A DNA stretch of 64,000 nucleotides from Streptomyces sp. LBL (lineage in GTDB: Bacteria > Actinomycetota > Actinomycetes > Streptomycetales > Streptomycetaceae). The stretch spans positions 124,001 through 188,000 of the forward strand of contig NZ_JARXYX010000016.1 of assembly GCF_029893585.1 (NCBI RefSeq), read 5' to 3'. Below, piece by piece: positions 8,398 through 16,475 of the stretch. The notes under the pieces are model-generated. The model was not told where the DNA came from and made no database searches. It saw only the letters and a program-made list of their open reading frames with translations. How positions within the stretch are numbered: position 1 is the first letter of the stretch; each line of letters opens with the position of its first letter. A program made the position numbers and the translations under genes.

Positions 8398-9762
8398 ATG
8401 CAGGAGAACGCGGTGACCAGAACCGGTCTGGCCGCGCGCATCCCGGACGCCAGTGCACGCGGTATCGCGGCCGCGATGACGGATCTCATCAGGTCCGGGG
8501 AACTCGCGCCCGGCAGCACACTGCCCACGGTGCGCGGCCTCGCCGCCGAACTCGGTGTCAGCCCCGGCACCGTGGCGGAGGCCTGGGCGGCACTGCGCAG
8601 GCATCGGATGATCACCACGCTCGGCCGCCGGGGCAGCGTCGTCAGCGGGCCGCCGACCGTCCCGCACCCGGCCCGTTTCGAGCGCGTGGGGGACCTCGGA
8701 TCCCATCTGACCCTGGACCTCGCCGTGGCCGCCCCGGACCCGGCCCTGCTTCCGGGGCTGGAGAACGCCCTGCTCGCGGGAGCACGCAATCCGCAGCTCA
8801 ACGACTACTCCCGCGCCGCCATCACCCCCGCCCTGCTGGAGGCCGTACGGGACACCTGGCCGTTCGAACCGAGCGCCTGGACGGCCGTGGGCGGCGGCTA
8901 CGAAGGCGTACAACTGCTCTGCCAGTCCCTGATCGTGCCCGGCGACCGGGTCGCGGTGGAGGACCCGACCGCGGCACGACTGCTGGACATCCTCGAAGCG
9001 CTCGACGCACAGATCGTGCCGGTCGCCTGCGACGCGGAAGGACCACTCCCCGACTCCCTCGCTGACGCGCTGCGGCAGCGCCCCGTGCTCTTTCTGCACC
9101 AGTCACGGGCGCAGGCGCCGTGCGGCTGGACGGTCAGCGAGGAACGGGCCGCCGCGCTGGCCGCGTTGCTCGAAGGCTCCCCGAACGTCGTCGTCATCGA
9201 GGACGACGGCATCGGCCCCGTCGCGATGAGCCCGGCGGCGAGCATCGGCGCCCATCTCCCGCGCCGGACGGCCCTGGTGCGCTCGTACTCCAAGTCGTAC
9301 GGGCCTGATCTGCGCATCGCGGTGGTCGGCGGGCCGCGAGAAGTCGTCGAACGGGCGCGCGTGTTGCGTACGTTCGGTACGGGGTGGACCAGCCGGATCC
9401 TCCAGGATGCCCTGGCCCATCTGCTGACCGACGACGACGCGCGCCGCTGCGTAGGGGCGGCCGCGCACCGCTACGACCTGCGTCGGCGCGCACTGGCCGA
9501 CCGCCTCGCCGGACACGGCGTGGACACCGTCAACGGGGACGGCCTGATGCTGTGGGTACCGGTCGCGGATGAGACGTCCGCGCTGGTCACACTGGCGGCG
9601 CGGGGCGTCACCGTCTCACCGGGCAGCCGCTTCTGCGTCTCCTACGCCGACCCCCATGTACGGATCGCCACCAGCCGCCTCACGGAGGACGCGCGGGCGT
9701 TGGACGAGACGGCGGCGCTGATCGCACTGGCGGCGTCGGCCTCGCCGACGGACCTTGGCTGA
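8398..9762 (+). CDS. MocR/GntR-family PLP-dependent transcriptional regulator
   Basis: The 454-aa protein joins an N-terminal GntR winged helix (about residues 18-85; LIRSGELAPGSTLPTVRGLAAELGVSPGTVAEAW) to a class I aminotransferase-like domain. The PLP lysine is Lys299 in RSYSKSYGPDLR, and VVVIEDDGIGP and the C-terminal PGSRFCVSYADPHVRIATS match the fold. MocR regulators bind PLP and an amino compound and control neighbouring transport or metabolic genes. It is divergent from the ABC uptake/nitrilase operon, and the shared intergenic region has matching inverted repeats. The effector is therefore probably the amino compound imported by that operon (inference). ATG 8398 has a weak GGGG ribosome site. 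Confidence 0.9.
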   Translation: MQENAVTRTGLAARIPDASARGIAAAMTDLIRSGELAPGSTLPTVRGLAAELGVSPGTVAEAWAALRRHRMITTLGRRGSVVSGPPTVPHPARFERVGDLGSHLTLDLAVAAPDPALLPGLENALLAGARNPQLNDYSRAAITPALLEAVRDTWPFEPSAWTAVGGGYEGVQLLCQSLIVPGDRVAVEDPTAARLLDILEALDAQIVPVACDAEGPLPDSLADALRQRPVLFLHQSRAQAPCGWTVSEERAAALAALLEGSPNVVVIEDDGIGPVAMSPAASIGAHLPRRTALVRSYSKSYGPDLRIAVVGGPREVVERARVLRTFGTGWTSRILQDALAHLLTDDDARRCVGAAAHRYDLRRRALADRLAGHGVDTVNGDGLMLWVPVADETSALVTLAARGVTVSPGSRFCVSYADPHVRIATSRLTEDARALDETAALIALAASASPTDLG

Positions 9763-9844
9763 TCTTGTCGGGGTTCGGGTTGTGGTCGAGGTCGGTTTCG
9801 GGCTTTGTGTGGCGCCGAAGGTGCGGAGGACGATGGCCAGGCCG

Positions 9845-9874
9845 GGTACGGGTACCGGTACCGGTACCCGTACC
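9845..9874. terminator. 30-bp perfect palindrome between convergent genes
   Basis: The stretch is a perfect 30-bp palindrome built from GGTAC/GTACC blocks (GGTACGGGTACCGGT and its complement). It sits between the convergent MocR and ABC-F genes. There is no T-run, so it may act as a bidirectional Rho-independent terminator of the U-less type found in actinobacteria, or as a protein site. The rest of the 242-bp gap (9763-10004) is G/C-rich and shows nothing else. Confidence 0.5.
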
Positions 9875-10004
9875 GCCCGCGCACCGGATCCCGCGCCCTC
9901 GCCGCCGCCTCACGTCCGGTGAGCACCGCCGCCGCCTCCGCCTCCCCTCCGCCCGTCGCAGGTGTTCGCCGGTGAACGCGCCCTCAGTGTCGATACTGGA
10001 CCGG

Positions 10005-11609
10005 CTATGGCGTGGTTTCCCCCAGTTCTCCGTCCTCCAGCAGCAGCCACCGGGTGATGCCGACCGACTCCAGGAACGGCAGGTCGTGGCTGGCCACGAT
10101 CAGCGCGCCCTCGTAGGACTCCAGGGCCGTCGTCAGCTGCCGCACGCTCGCCATGTCCAGGTTGTTCGTCGGCTCGTCGAGCATCAGCAGCTGCGGAGCG
10201 GGTTCGGCCAGCATCAGCGCGGCCAGCGCCGCCCGGAAGCGTTCGCCGCCGGACAGCGTCGCCGCCCTCTGGTCGGCGCGGGCGCCCCGGAACAGGAAGC
10301 GGGCCAGCCGCGCCCGGATCCGGTTGTTGGTGGCGCCCGGCGCGAACCGGGCCACGTTCTCCGCGACGGTCAGCTCACCGTCGAGCACGTCCAGCCGCTG
10401 CGGCAGGAACCGGAGCGGGACATGGACCTTCGCCTCGCCCGCCACCGGTTCCAGCTCCCCGGCGATCGTGCGCAGCAGCGTGGTCTTGCCCGCCCCGTTG
10501 CGTCCGATCAGCGCGATCCGCTCCGGGCCGCGCAGGGCGAAACCGCCCGACACGCGTGCGCCGTACGCGAGTTCCAGATCCTGGAGCGTGAGGACGGTAC
10601 GGCCAGGCGGTACGGCCGTGTACGGCAGGTCGACGCGGATCTCGTCGTCGTCCCGTACGGCCTCCACCACCTCGTCGAGCCGCTCCTTGGCCTCGGCGAG
10701 TTTCTCCTCGTGCATGATGCGGTGCTTGCCCGCGGACTCCTGCGCCGCGCGCTTGCGCGCCCCCATGACGATCTTCGGCTCGCGCTTCTGGTCCGACATC
10801 TTCTGTCCGTACCGCTTGCGGCGGGCCAACTTGACCTGGGCGTCGTCCAGTTCACGTTTCTGCCTTTTCAGATCGGCCTCGGCGACACGGACCATGCGCT
10901 CGGCGGCATCCTGCTCGGTGGTGAGCGACTCCTCGTACGCCGAGTAGTTGCCGCCGTACCAGGTGATCTCCCCGGAGCGCAGATCGGCGATCTGGTCGAC
11001 GAGTTCGAGGAGTTCGCGGTCGTGACTGACCACGACCAGGACCCCTGGCCAGGACGCGACGGCCGCGTACAGTCGCCGACGCGCGTACAGATCGAGGTTG
11101 TTGGTGGGCTCGTCGAGCAGCAGCACGTCCGGCCGGCGGAGCAGCAGCGCGGCCAGGCGCAGGAGCACCGACTCGCCGCCCGACACCTCGCCGACGGTGC
11201 GGTCCAACTCGATGTGACCGAGCCCGAGTTCGCCGAGGGTGGCCAGGGCTCGTTCTTCTACGTCCCAGTCGTCGCCGACCGTCTCGAAATGCTCCTCGGT
11301 CACGTCACCGGCCTCGATGGCGTGCAGCGCGGCCCGCCGGGCGGCGATACCGAGCGCCTCGTCCACCTTCAGTGTGGTGTCGAGGGTGACGTTCTGCGGG
11401 AGACAGCCGACCTCGCCGGCGACGCGGACGGTGCCGTCCGCCGGGGCGAGTTCCCCGGCGATCAGCTTCAACAGGGTGGATTTTCCCGAGCCGTTGACGC
11501 CGACGAGGCCGGTGCGGCCGGGCCCGAAGGCGACGTCGAGGCTCTCGAAGACGGAGGTGCCGTCGGGCCAGACGAAGGCGAGAGAGGTACAGGTGATGGC
11601 GATGGACAT
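10005..11609 (-). CDS. ABC-F family ATPase (ribosome-associated, antibiotic-resistance type)
   Basis: The 534-aa soluble protein has two ABC cassettes and no membrane segment. Walker A motifs are GVNGSGKST and GRNGAGKTT, signatures VSGGE and LSGGE, and both Walker B motifs end LLLDEPTNNLD or LMLDEPTNNLD. The charged inter-domain linker (around residues 220-310, rich in K/R/E) is the P-site tRNA-interaction region that in ABC-F proteins enters the ribosome. Family members dislodge ribosome-binding antibiotics or act as translation factors; which applies here cannot be told. ATG 11609 has GGAGACC upstream, and the frame open beyond it is judged non-coding. A strong promoter and a structured leader of about 220 nt precede it, as in inducible resistance genes. 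Confidence 0.88.
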   Translation of the reverse strand: MSIAITCTSLAFVWPDGTSVFESLDVAFGPGRTGLVGVNGSGKSTLLKLIAGELAPADGTVRVAGEVGCLPQNVTLDTTLKVDEALGIAARRAALHAIEAGDVTEEHFETVGDDWDVEERALATLGELGLGHIELDRTVGEVSGGESVLLRLAALLLRRPDVLLLDEPTNNLDLYARRRLYAAVASWPGVLVVVSHDRELLELVDQIADLRSGEITWYGGNYSAYEESLTTEQDAAERMVRVAEADLKRQKRELDDAQVKLARRKRYGQKMSDQKREPKIVMGARKRAAQESAGKHRIMHEEKLAEAKERLDEVVEAVRDDDEIRVDLPYTAVPPGRTVLTLQDLELAYGARVSGGFALRGPERIALIGRNGAGKTTLLRTIAGELEPVAGEAKVHVPLRFLPQRLDVLDGELTVAENVARFAPGATNNRIRARLARFLFRGARADQRAATLSGGERFRAALAALMLAEPAPQLLMLDEPTNNLDMASVRQLTTALESYEGALIVASHDLPFLESVGITRWLLLEDGELGETTP

Positions 11610-11867
11610 ACGGGGTCTCCGCGGTTGCTCGAAGCGATCAGGGGCAAACGCGTATCGAGACACCTGCGACCGCCGGGGAGAGGCCCCCGGCATGAGACAT
11701 GAGAAAGGCCCTGTTCCGGAGGGCGGCTCGAATGCCGAGGTCGCAGACAGCGCACACACCTCAGGTGTGTGACGTGGTGTCCCGGAACCTCAGACGAGCA
11801 ACGTCCTTCTCCTATCAACGACAACAGAACCGCTGTCCACCGTATGAACGGCTCCGATCGGTGTCAA
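11610..11867 (-). promoter_or_regulatory. promoter and candidate attenuator leader of the ABC-F gene
   Basis: On the minus strand, TTGACA (11867-11862), a 17-bp spacer and TACGGT (11844-11839) form a near-consensus housekeeping promoter. The transcript would carry about 220 nt before the ABC-F start. It contains AGGAGAAGG followed by a possible three-codon ORF TTG CTC GTC TGA (11801-11790), then a hairpin-forming palindrome CACACACCTGAGGTGTGTG (11771-11753), and later a CCGGGG/CCCCGG hairpin. A tiny ORF plus alternative hairpins is the layout of ribosome-mediated attenuation known for ABC-F resistance genes. The promoter is seen directly; attenuation is inferred. Confidence 0.6.
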
Positions 11868-11908
11868 CGCATTAACTGAGCCCCGTCACACCGCCCGAAG
11901 GAGCCCCC

Positions 11909-12447
11909 GTGCCCCACGGCCCCCTCTCGCTCCCGGCCCGCCGGTGCCTGCTGGCCCGGGAGAGCACGGAGGTCACCGGCGCCGGCCGGCTGCCCCCTCT
12001 GGTCCGGGCGGGGGCCCTCGTCGAGCTGGCCCAGCACGGCCTGCTCACCGACGAGGACGGCATCGCCACGCCCGCCGACCTGGACTCCGGCACCGGGGAC
12101 CCCGTCCTCGACGGTCTCCTCGACCTGGCCCGTGAGTCACGGCCGCACCACTGGTGGAATTTTCGTCGACGTGGCGCTCGGTGCCGCCCGGAGGTCAGCG
12201 TCGGTTCGGGGACCGCGGGGCCGCACAAGCCAAGGTCCGCCGCGCGGCGCGGAAGCTGCTGGACGCGGGGGCCTGCGAGTCGCTGACGGGCTGGCTCGAC
12301 CACGGCGAGCTCAGCGCCCTGTTGGACGGTGCGTCCGAGGGGCCGGGGGGAGCAGGGAGAACCGGGGGCGCGGGGGGAGCCGGGAGAACCGGGGGCGCGG
12401 GGGGAGCTGGGAGAACCGGGGGCACCGGGCGGACGCCGAACCCGTAA
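11909..12447 (+). pseudogene. GPP34-like protein, apparently frameshifted
   Basis: ATG 11909 (after AGGAGCCCCC) opens a frame reading MPHGPLSLPARRCLLARE, LVRAGALVELAQHGLL and TGDPVLDGLLDLARESRPHHW, resembling the N-terminal part of Streptomyces Golgi-phosphoprotein-3-like (GPP34) proteins. After about 12150 that frame degenerates into Arg/Gly/Pro-rich sequence and stops at 12286. A second frame (+2 relative) carries AQAKVRRAARKLLDAGACESL, which looks like the continuation, and ends at 12447 in a Gly/Arg repeat. The whole is shorter than the usual 220 or so residues. I read it as a decayed gene with a frameshift or internal deletion near 12140-12155; a sequencing error is the main alternative. 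Confidence 0.5.
12345..12430 (+). repeat. 27-bp tandem repeat, about three copies
   Basis: GAGAACCGGGGGC recurs at 12357, 12384 and 12411, a 27-bp period, within a run of G-rich units. In the downstream GPP34-like frame it encodes a nine-residue Gly/Ala/Arg/Thr repeat. It follows the damaged part of that gene, consistent with relaxed selection. Confidence 0.8.
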
Positions 12448-12473
12448 GGCTCGGCAGGCGGCGCCCGGAAGCC

Positions 12474-12890
12474 TCAGCAGGCGTCCCGCATCAGCTCCGC
12501 CAGATCGTGGTCCAGGTCCAGTTGGAGATGCTCCAGACCGACCGGTACCAGCTCGCCGGTCGCCTTGAGGAAGCTTCGCAGCTCACCCGAGCGGACGTGC
12601 ACCACGGCGGTGCCCTCGGGGGCGTGGAACTCCAGGACGGTGCGGTCGTAGCCGTACGGGCGCACCCGCACGTCGCCGTGGCCCTCGGGGTGCTGGAGGC
12701 CGGCCGACAGCAGCTCGCGGCTGAAGGTCCAGCAGACCTCCACATTCTCCAGGGTGGCCGGGGCGGGGAAGGTCATGCGAACGGCGAACGGGTCGCGCCG
12801 GTCGTAGTGCAGTGTGGCGGGGATGCTCGGCATCCGCGGCGCAGCGGCGACGAGGCGGGCCTCGACCGGCTGCTCGATGACGATGGACAA
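12474..12890 (-). CDS. SsgA-like sporulation/cell-division protein (SALP)
   Basis: The 138-aa protein belongs to the actinomycete-specific SsgA-like family, which guides septum placement and spore-wall remodelling. Diagnostic stretches are PATLHYDRRDPFAVRMTFP, EVCWTFSRELLSAGL, GDVRVRPYGYDRTVLEFH and LQLDLDHDLAELM. Length fits the family (about 135-145 aa). The start is set at TTG 12890, preceded by AAGGGAG at 7 nt spacing; the frame is open further upstream but the added residues are not family-like. Which paralogue (SsgB-G) it represents cannot be fixed without alignment; the sequence resembles what I recall of the SsgD/SsgE branch. It is monocistronic and divergent from the secreted protein at 13135. 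Confidence 0.88.
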   Translation of the reverse strand: MSIVIEQPVEARLVAAAPRMPSIPATLHYDRRDPFAVRMTFPAPATLENVEVCWTFSRELLSAGLQHPEGHGDVRVRPYGYDRTVLEFHAPEGTAVVHVRSGELRSFLKATGELVPVGLEHLQLDLDHDLAELMRDAC

Positions 12891-13096
12891 CGCCTTGCTC
12901 CCTTGTGACGGCGGAACGGACTTCCGGGAATGAGGCCGGGCACTGGAAGAGACGCCGGAATGACTCCATCCGTGCATGCGAATATCGAGTGACCTCTGTC
13001 ACCGCGTTCATTCACCGGAGTGATTCAACTCATCGCATGGTTCCCGAGGGGCACTTGGGGCGAGTGAGGCAAACCCGCACAGGGCGGACCTGCCGT

Positions 13097-13126
13097 CTGG
13101 ACGGCACCCGGGTGATCGGCTAGCTT
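13097..13126 (+). promoter_or_regulatory. probable leaderless promoter of the beta-propeller gene
   Basis: CTGGAC (13097-13102), an 18-bp spacer and TAGCTT (13121-13126) end eight bases before ATG 13135. No ribosome site precedes the start, so the transcript is probably leaderless. The rest of the gap back to the SsgA-like gene holds no other recognised signal. Confidence 0.5.
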
Positions 13127-13134
13127 CGCCCGCC

Positions 13135-14289
13135 ATGACGCCCTTGGGGAACACGCGACGGACGAGCCGGACGATACGTAGGAGCCGGACGAGCCGGACG
13201 AGCCGGACGAGCCGGACGATCGCCGTGGGGGCGGCCTGCGTGGCGGCACTGGCCGCCCTGACGGCCGCACCCGCACAGGCGGAGGAGTCCCACTCCCGGG
13301 CCTCGCATTCCCGGACCCCGCACTGGCAGCTCAAGGACACCGGCACCCCCGAGGTCCGTTTCCGGGGCCTCGCGGCCGTCGGCCGGAGCACCGCGTGGGT
13401 CGCCGGAACGCAGGGCACCGTGCTGCGCACCACCGACGGCGGGACGAGCTGGCGGAACATCTCGCCGCCGGGCGCCGCCGAGCTGCAGTTCCGGGACATC
13501 GAGGCGTTCGACGCGCGACGCGCGGTGGTGCTGGCCATCGGCGAGGGCGAGGCGTCCCGCGTGTACCGCACCGAGGACGGCGGCAAGACCTGGACCGAGT
13601 CCTTCCGCAACACCGACGCGAAGGCCTTCTACGACTGCCTCACCTTCTTCGACGACCGTCACGGCCTCGCGATGAGCGACCCCGTGGACGGAAGGTTCCG
13701 CATCCTGTCCACCGGCGACGGCGGCCGTACCTGGAAGGTGCTGCCCGGCGCCGGGATGCCGGCCGCGCAGGACGGGGAGGCGGGCTTCGCGGCGAGCGGC
13801 CAGTGCCTGGTCTCGTCCGGCCCCCGGGACGTGTGGCTGGCCACCGGCGGAGCCGCCCGCGCGCGGGTGCTGCACTCCTCCGACCGAGGGCTGACCTGGA
13901 CGGCCTCCGTCACACCGATCCCGGCGGGCGATCCGGCCCGGGGCGTGTTCGCGCTCGCCTTCCGCGACCGGGCGCACGGCCTCGCCGCCGGCGGCGACTA
14001 CCGCCCGGGCCAGACCTCCCCGCAGCCGGCCGCGCGGACCACCGACGGCGGTCGCGCCTGGCAGCCCGCCGCCCAGCCGCCGCCCGCCTACCGCTCCGGC
14101 GTCGCCTGGCTCCCGCACAGCCGCACGGAAGCCCTCACCGTCGGCCCGACCGGCACCGACCTCACGACGGACGGCGGCCGCACCTGGCGGACCGTGGACA
14201 CGGGCTCGTACGACACCGTGGACTGCGCCCCGGACCGGGGCTGCTGGGCGGCCGGCGAGCAGGGGCGGGTGGCCCGCCTGGAAAGCTGA
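13135..14289 (+). CDS. secreted BNR/Ycf48-like beta-propeller protein
   Basis: The 384-aa protein has a basic N-terminus and a hydrophobic signal segment ending ALTAAPAQA (about residue 49), so it should be exported. The mature part repeats the sialidase/BNR-type TTDGGxxW motif: TTDGGTSWRN, TEDGGKTWTE, TGDGGRTWKV, SSDRGLTWTA, TTDGGRAWQP and TTDGGRTWRT, which implies a propeller of six or seven blades like Ycf48/YCF48-related proteins. No catalytic residues identify an enzyme, so it is more likely a binding or assembly factor. The N-terminal tail (13158-13222) is encoded by 9-bp repeats giving RTSRTSRTSRT, a possible expansion or sign of a misjudged start. The start is supported by a leaderless promoter. 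Confidence 0.78.
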   Translation: MTPLGNTRRTSRTIRRSRTSRTSRTSRTIAVGAACVAALAALTAAPAQAEESHSRASHSRTPHWQLKDTGTPEVRFRGLAAVGRSTAWVAGTQGTVLRTTDGGTSWRNISPPGAAELQFRDIEAFDARRAVVLAIGEGEASRVYRTEDGGKTWTESFRNTDAKAFYDCLTFFDDRHGLAMSDPVDGRFRILSTGDGGRTWKVLPGAGMPAAQDGEAGFAASGQCLVSSGPRDVWLATGGAARARVLHSSDRGLTWTASVTPIPAGDPARGVFALAFRDRAHGLAAGGDYRPGQTSPQPAARTTDGGRAWQPAAQPPPAYRSGVAWLPHSRTEALTVGPTGTDLTTDGGRTWRTVDTGSYDTVDCAPDRGCWAAGEQGRVARLES

Positions 14290-14332
14290 CCGGTCATCGG
14301 CATGCCGCACACGCCGGAATCCGGGTACTCGT

Positions 14333-14629
14333 TCACCGGATGGTCTCCCGGTATCGCTCCAGTGCCGGCGCCGTTTTCGTGGCGGTGAACTCGGTGATGC
14401 GGTACGAGCACACCCCGGCCGTGACAAAGGGGTCGCCGGCGGCGATCTCCTCGGCCTGTGCGCGGTCCTCCGCGACGGCGAGGATCACTCCGCCGTCGCG
14501 GGGGTTCTTGCGCCCGGACGCCAGGAACACGCCTCGCGCGTACTGCTCGTCGAGCCAGGCGACATGCGCCTCCAACACGGCGTCGACGGCATCGAGCGGG
14601 GCGGTGTAGGTCAGCTCCAGTACGAACAT
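14333..14629 (-). CDS. YciI family protein
   Basis: The 98-aa protein starts MFVLELTYTAPLDAVDAVLEAHVAWLDEQYARGVFLASG and ends FTATKTAPALERYRETI. This is the YciI ferredoxin-like fold, with the conserved His22 and an Asp in the active-site-like cleft. Some members act in detoxification or as small lyase-like enzymes, but the role here is unknown. The start is ATG 14629; TACGCT lies seven bases before it, consistent with a leaderless transcript, and the frame that stays open above is not conserved. It is divergent from the endonuclease V remnant at 14679. Confidence 0.85.
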   Translation of the reverse strand: MFVLELTYTAPLDAVDAVLEAHVAWLDEQYARGVFLASGRKNPRDGGVILAVAEDRAQAEEIAAGDPFVTAGVCSYRITEFTATKTAPALERYRETIR

Positions 14630-14678
14630 GATCACGAGCGTACGCCGTCCGGGCGACGGGTCGTAGGCTCGCAGCATC

Positions 14679-14838
14679 ATGACGACCGTGAGCATTCCCG
14701 CCGGCTGGCCCGCGACCGAGGACGAGGCCCGCGCCGTACAGGACGAACTGCGGGGGCGGGTGGTGGTGCGACTGGATCGAGGAGAGCTACCGCTCGATCG
14801 CCCCCAAGCGGCTGATAACGGAGCTGGACGGTCGCTGA
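14679..14838 (+). pseudogene. scar joining an endonuclease V 5' fragment to a second gene's 3' end
   Basis: ATG 14679 opens MTTVSIPAGWPATEDEARAVQDELRGRVV, matching the N-terminus of Streptomyces endonuclease V (Nfi), then loses similarity after about 14763. In the next frame, 14770-14838 reads DWIEESYRSIAPKRLITELDGR and a stop, which looks like the C-terminus of a MmcQ/YjbR-like protein. Two unrelated genes therefore appear fused by a deletion that removed the rest of both. The first assignment is fairly strong; the second rests on a 22-residue tail. Neither fragment should be functional. Confidence 0.55.
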
Positions 14839-14865
14839 ACCGTCCGATATCGGCCACCATTGGCT

Positions 14866-14925
14866 AAGCGCTTGCTCGCCCGGGCCTTGTCTCCGGTGTG
14901 ACCCGTTCCTAACATCACCGGTGAT
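14866..14925. promoter_or_regulatory. palindromes upstream of the CoA-transferase gene
   Basis: Two palindromes lie in the 138-bp gap before 14978: AAGCGCTT (14866-14873, within CTAAGCGCTTGC) and the 12-bp ATCACCGGTGAT (14914-14925). Both are plausible operators, the first of the TetR-like kind often seen near acyl-CoA genes. No regulator gene adjoins, so the assignment is only positional. Confidence 0.4.
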
Positions 14926-14977
14926 ACAGCAGTTGTGTCATTGACCAGTCGCGATCAGTCACGACCATGGGGGCCGA

Positions 14978-16111
14978 ATGGCAACGACGTCGGGGCAGGG
15001 CCCGCTCAGCGGTGTACGGGTGCTCGAGCTGGCCGGTATCGGGCCGGGCCCGTTCGCCGCCATGCTCCTCGCCGACCTGGGCGCCGACGTGGTCCGGGTG
15101 GACCGCCCCGGCGGCTCGGGGCTCGCGATCGATCCGGCGTACGACGTCACCAACCGCAACAAGCGCTCTGTGATCATCGACCTGAAGGCACCCGACGGTC
15201 CCGCCCGGGTCCTCGACCTGGCCGCCCACGCCGACATCCTCGTCGAGGGCTACCGCCCCCAGGTCGCCGAACGCCTGGGTATCGGCCCCGAGACCTGCCA
15301 TGCCCGCAACCCGAGGCTCGTCTACGGCCGTATGACCGGCTGGGGTCAGGACGGCCCCCTCGCCCCGCGCGCCGGCCACGACATCGCCTACATCGCCCTC
15401 ACCGGCACTCTCGGCATGATCGGCGCCCCGGACGCGCCACCGCCCGCCCCCGCCAACCTGCTCGGGGACTACGCCGGCGGTTCCCTCTACCTCGTCGTCG
15501 GTGTCCTCGCCGCCCTTCACCACGCGCGCGCGACCGGCACCGGCCAGGTCGTCGACGCCGCCATCGTCGACGGCACCGCCCACCTCTCCGCGATGATCCA
15601 CGGCATGATGGCCGCCGGCGGCTGGCAGGACCGGCGGGGCGCCAACCTCCTCGACGGCGGCTGCCCCTACTACGGGACCTACGAGACCGCCGACGGGAAG
15701 TACATGGTGGTCGGCGCCCTGGAACCCCGGTTCTACGAGGCGTTCCTGGAGCTGCTCGGCCTCAGCCGCTTCGCGGACGCCCGCAAGGACTGGACCCGCT
15801 GGAGCGAGCTGCGCGAGGCGGTCGCGGCCCGCTTCGCATCGCGCACCCGTGAGGAGTGGACGGCCGTCTTCGAGGGCACGGACGCGTGCGTGGCCCCCGT
15901 GCTCTCGCTCAGCGAGGCCCCGCACCACCCGCACCTCACCGCACGCGGCACCTTCACCGAGCACGACGGCCTCACCCAGCCCGCACCGGCCCCCCGTTTC
16001 TCGGCCACACCGGCCACCGTCCGCACCGGCCCTGCCCTGCCGGGCGCCGACACCGCGGACGTGGCGCGCGACTGGGACGTACCCGACCTCCTGAAGGGCC
16101 AGGGTCGGTGA
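14978..16111 (+). CDS. family III CoA transferase / alpha-methylacyl-CoA racemase (CaiB/BaiF)
   Basis: The 377-aa protein has the CaiB/BaiF fold signature: LSGVRVLELAGIGPGPFAAMLLADLGADVVRVDRPGG at the N-terminus, RNKRSVIIDLKAPDG, VYGRMTGWGQDGPLAPRAGHDIAYIALTG and NLLGDYAGG, where the Asp is the usual catalytic residue of the CoA transferases and part of the racemase site. The GHDIAYIALTGTL and Asp pattern fits alpha-methylacyl-CoA racemase, which epimerises 2-methyl-branched acyl-CoAs so that beta-oxidation can proceed. Being just upstream of fadA and fadB on the same strand supports a branched-chain fatty acid role. ATG 14978 has GGGGG at about 5 nt. Confidence 0.87.
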   Translation: MATTSGQGPLSGVRVLELAGIGPGPFAAMLLADLGADVVRVDRPGGSGLAIDPAYDVTNRNKRSVIIDLKAPDGPARVLDLAAHADILVEGYRPQVAERLGIGPETCHARNPRLVYGRMTGWGQDGPLAPRAGHDIAYIALTGTLGMIGAPDAPPPAPANLLGDYAGGSLYLVVGVLAALHHARATGTGQVVDAAIVDGTAHLSAMIHGMMAAGGWQDRRGANLLDGGCPYYGTYETADGKYMVVGALEPRFYEAFLELLGLSRFADARKDWTRWSELREAVAARFASRTREEWTAVFEGTDACVAPVLSLSEAPHHPHLTARGTFTEHDGLTQPAPAPRFSATPATVRTGPALPGADTADVARDWDVPDLLKGQGR

Positions 16112-16475
16112 CCTCGACGAGGGTGGCGGGCGGCCGGTAGTCGATGTGGGACTGTCGCTCTCCCGGGCGTCGACGAGGAGCGGTACCGGGCGACCATCCC
16201 GTACCGCGGAACCGAATCCGGCGGGTCCCGTGAGTACCGCGGTACTACGTACGCCCTGTGCTCCTCGAAATCCCGCCCGCCGGCGATGTCCCGATCGAAG
16301 AGAGACGGTGACCACGACGCAGGCGCCGCGGGTTTGCGCCGGCCGGTCGAAAGCGCGCAGATTTTTCACGCGGGCGATCGAGCGTGCGTGGCACCCTCAT
16401 CCACCTGCTGAGATGCTGTTCCCGGGCCGTCAGAGCTCCAACGGAACCCGCGCGTACTCCGCTGAGGAGCCACGA
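16112..16475 (+). other. intergenic region before fadA, mostly featureless
   Basis: This gap contains no convincing gene. The only structure seen is the 14-bp perfect palindrome AGTACCGCGGTACT (16233-16246), with a half copy GTACCGCGGAAC at 16201. It may be an operator for the following fadAB genes. The short upstream ORFs that follow are listed separately. Confidence 0.4.

Noticed and set aside
9763..10004. tRNA or small RNA search in short gaps
   Set aside because: No cloverleaf or conserved T-loop sequence was seen here or in the other gaps by eye.
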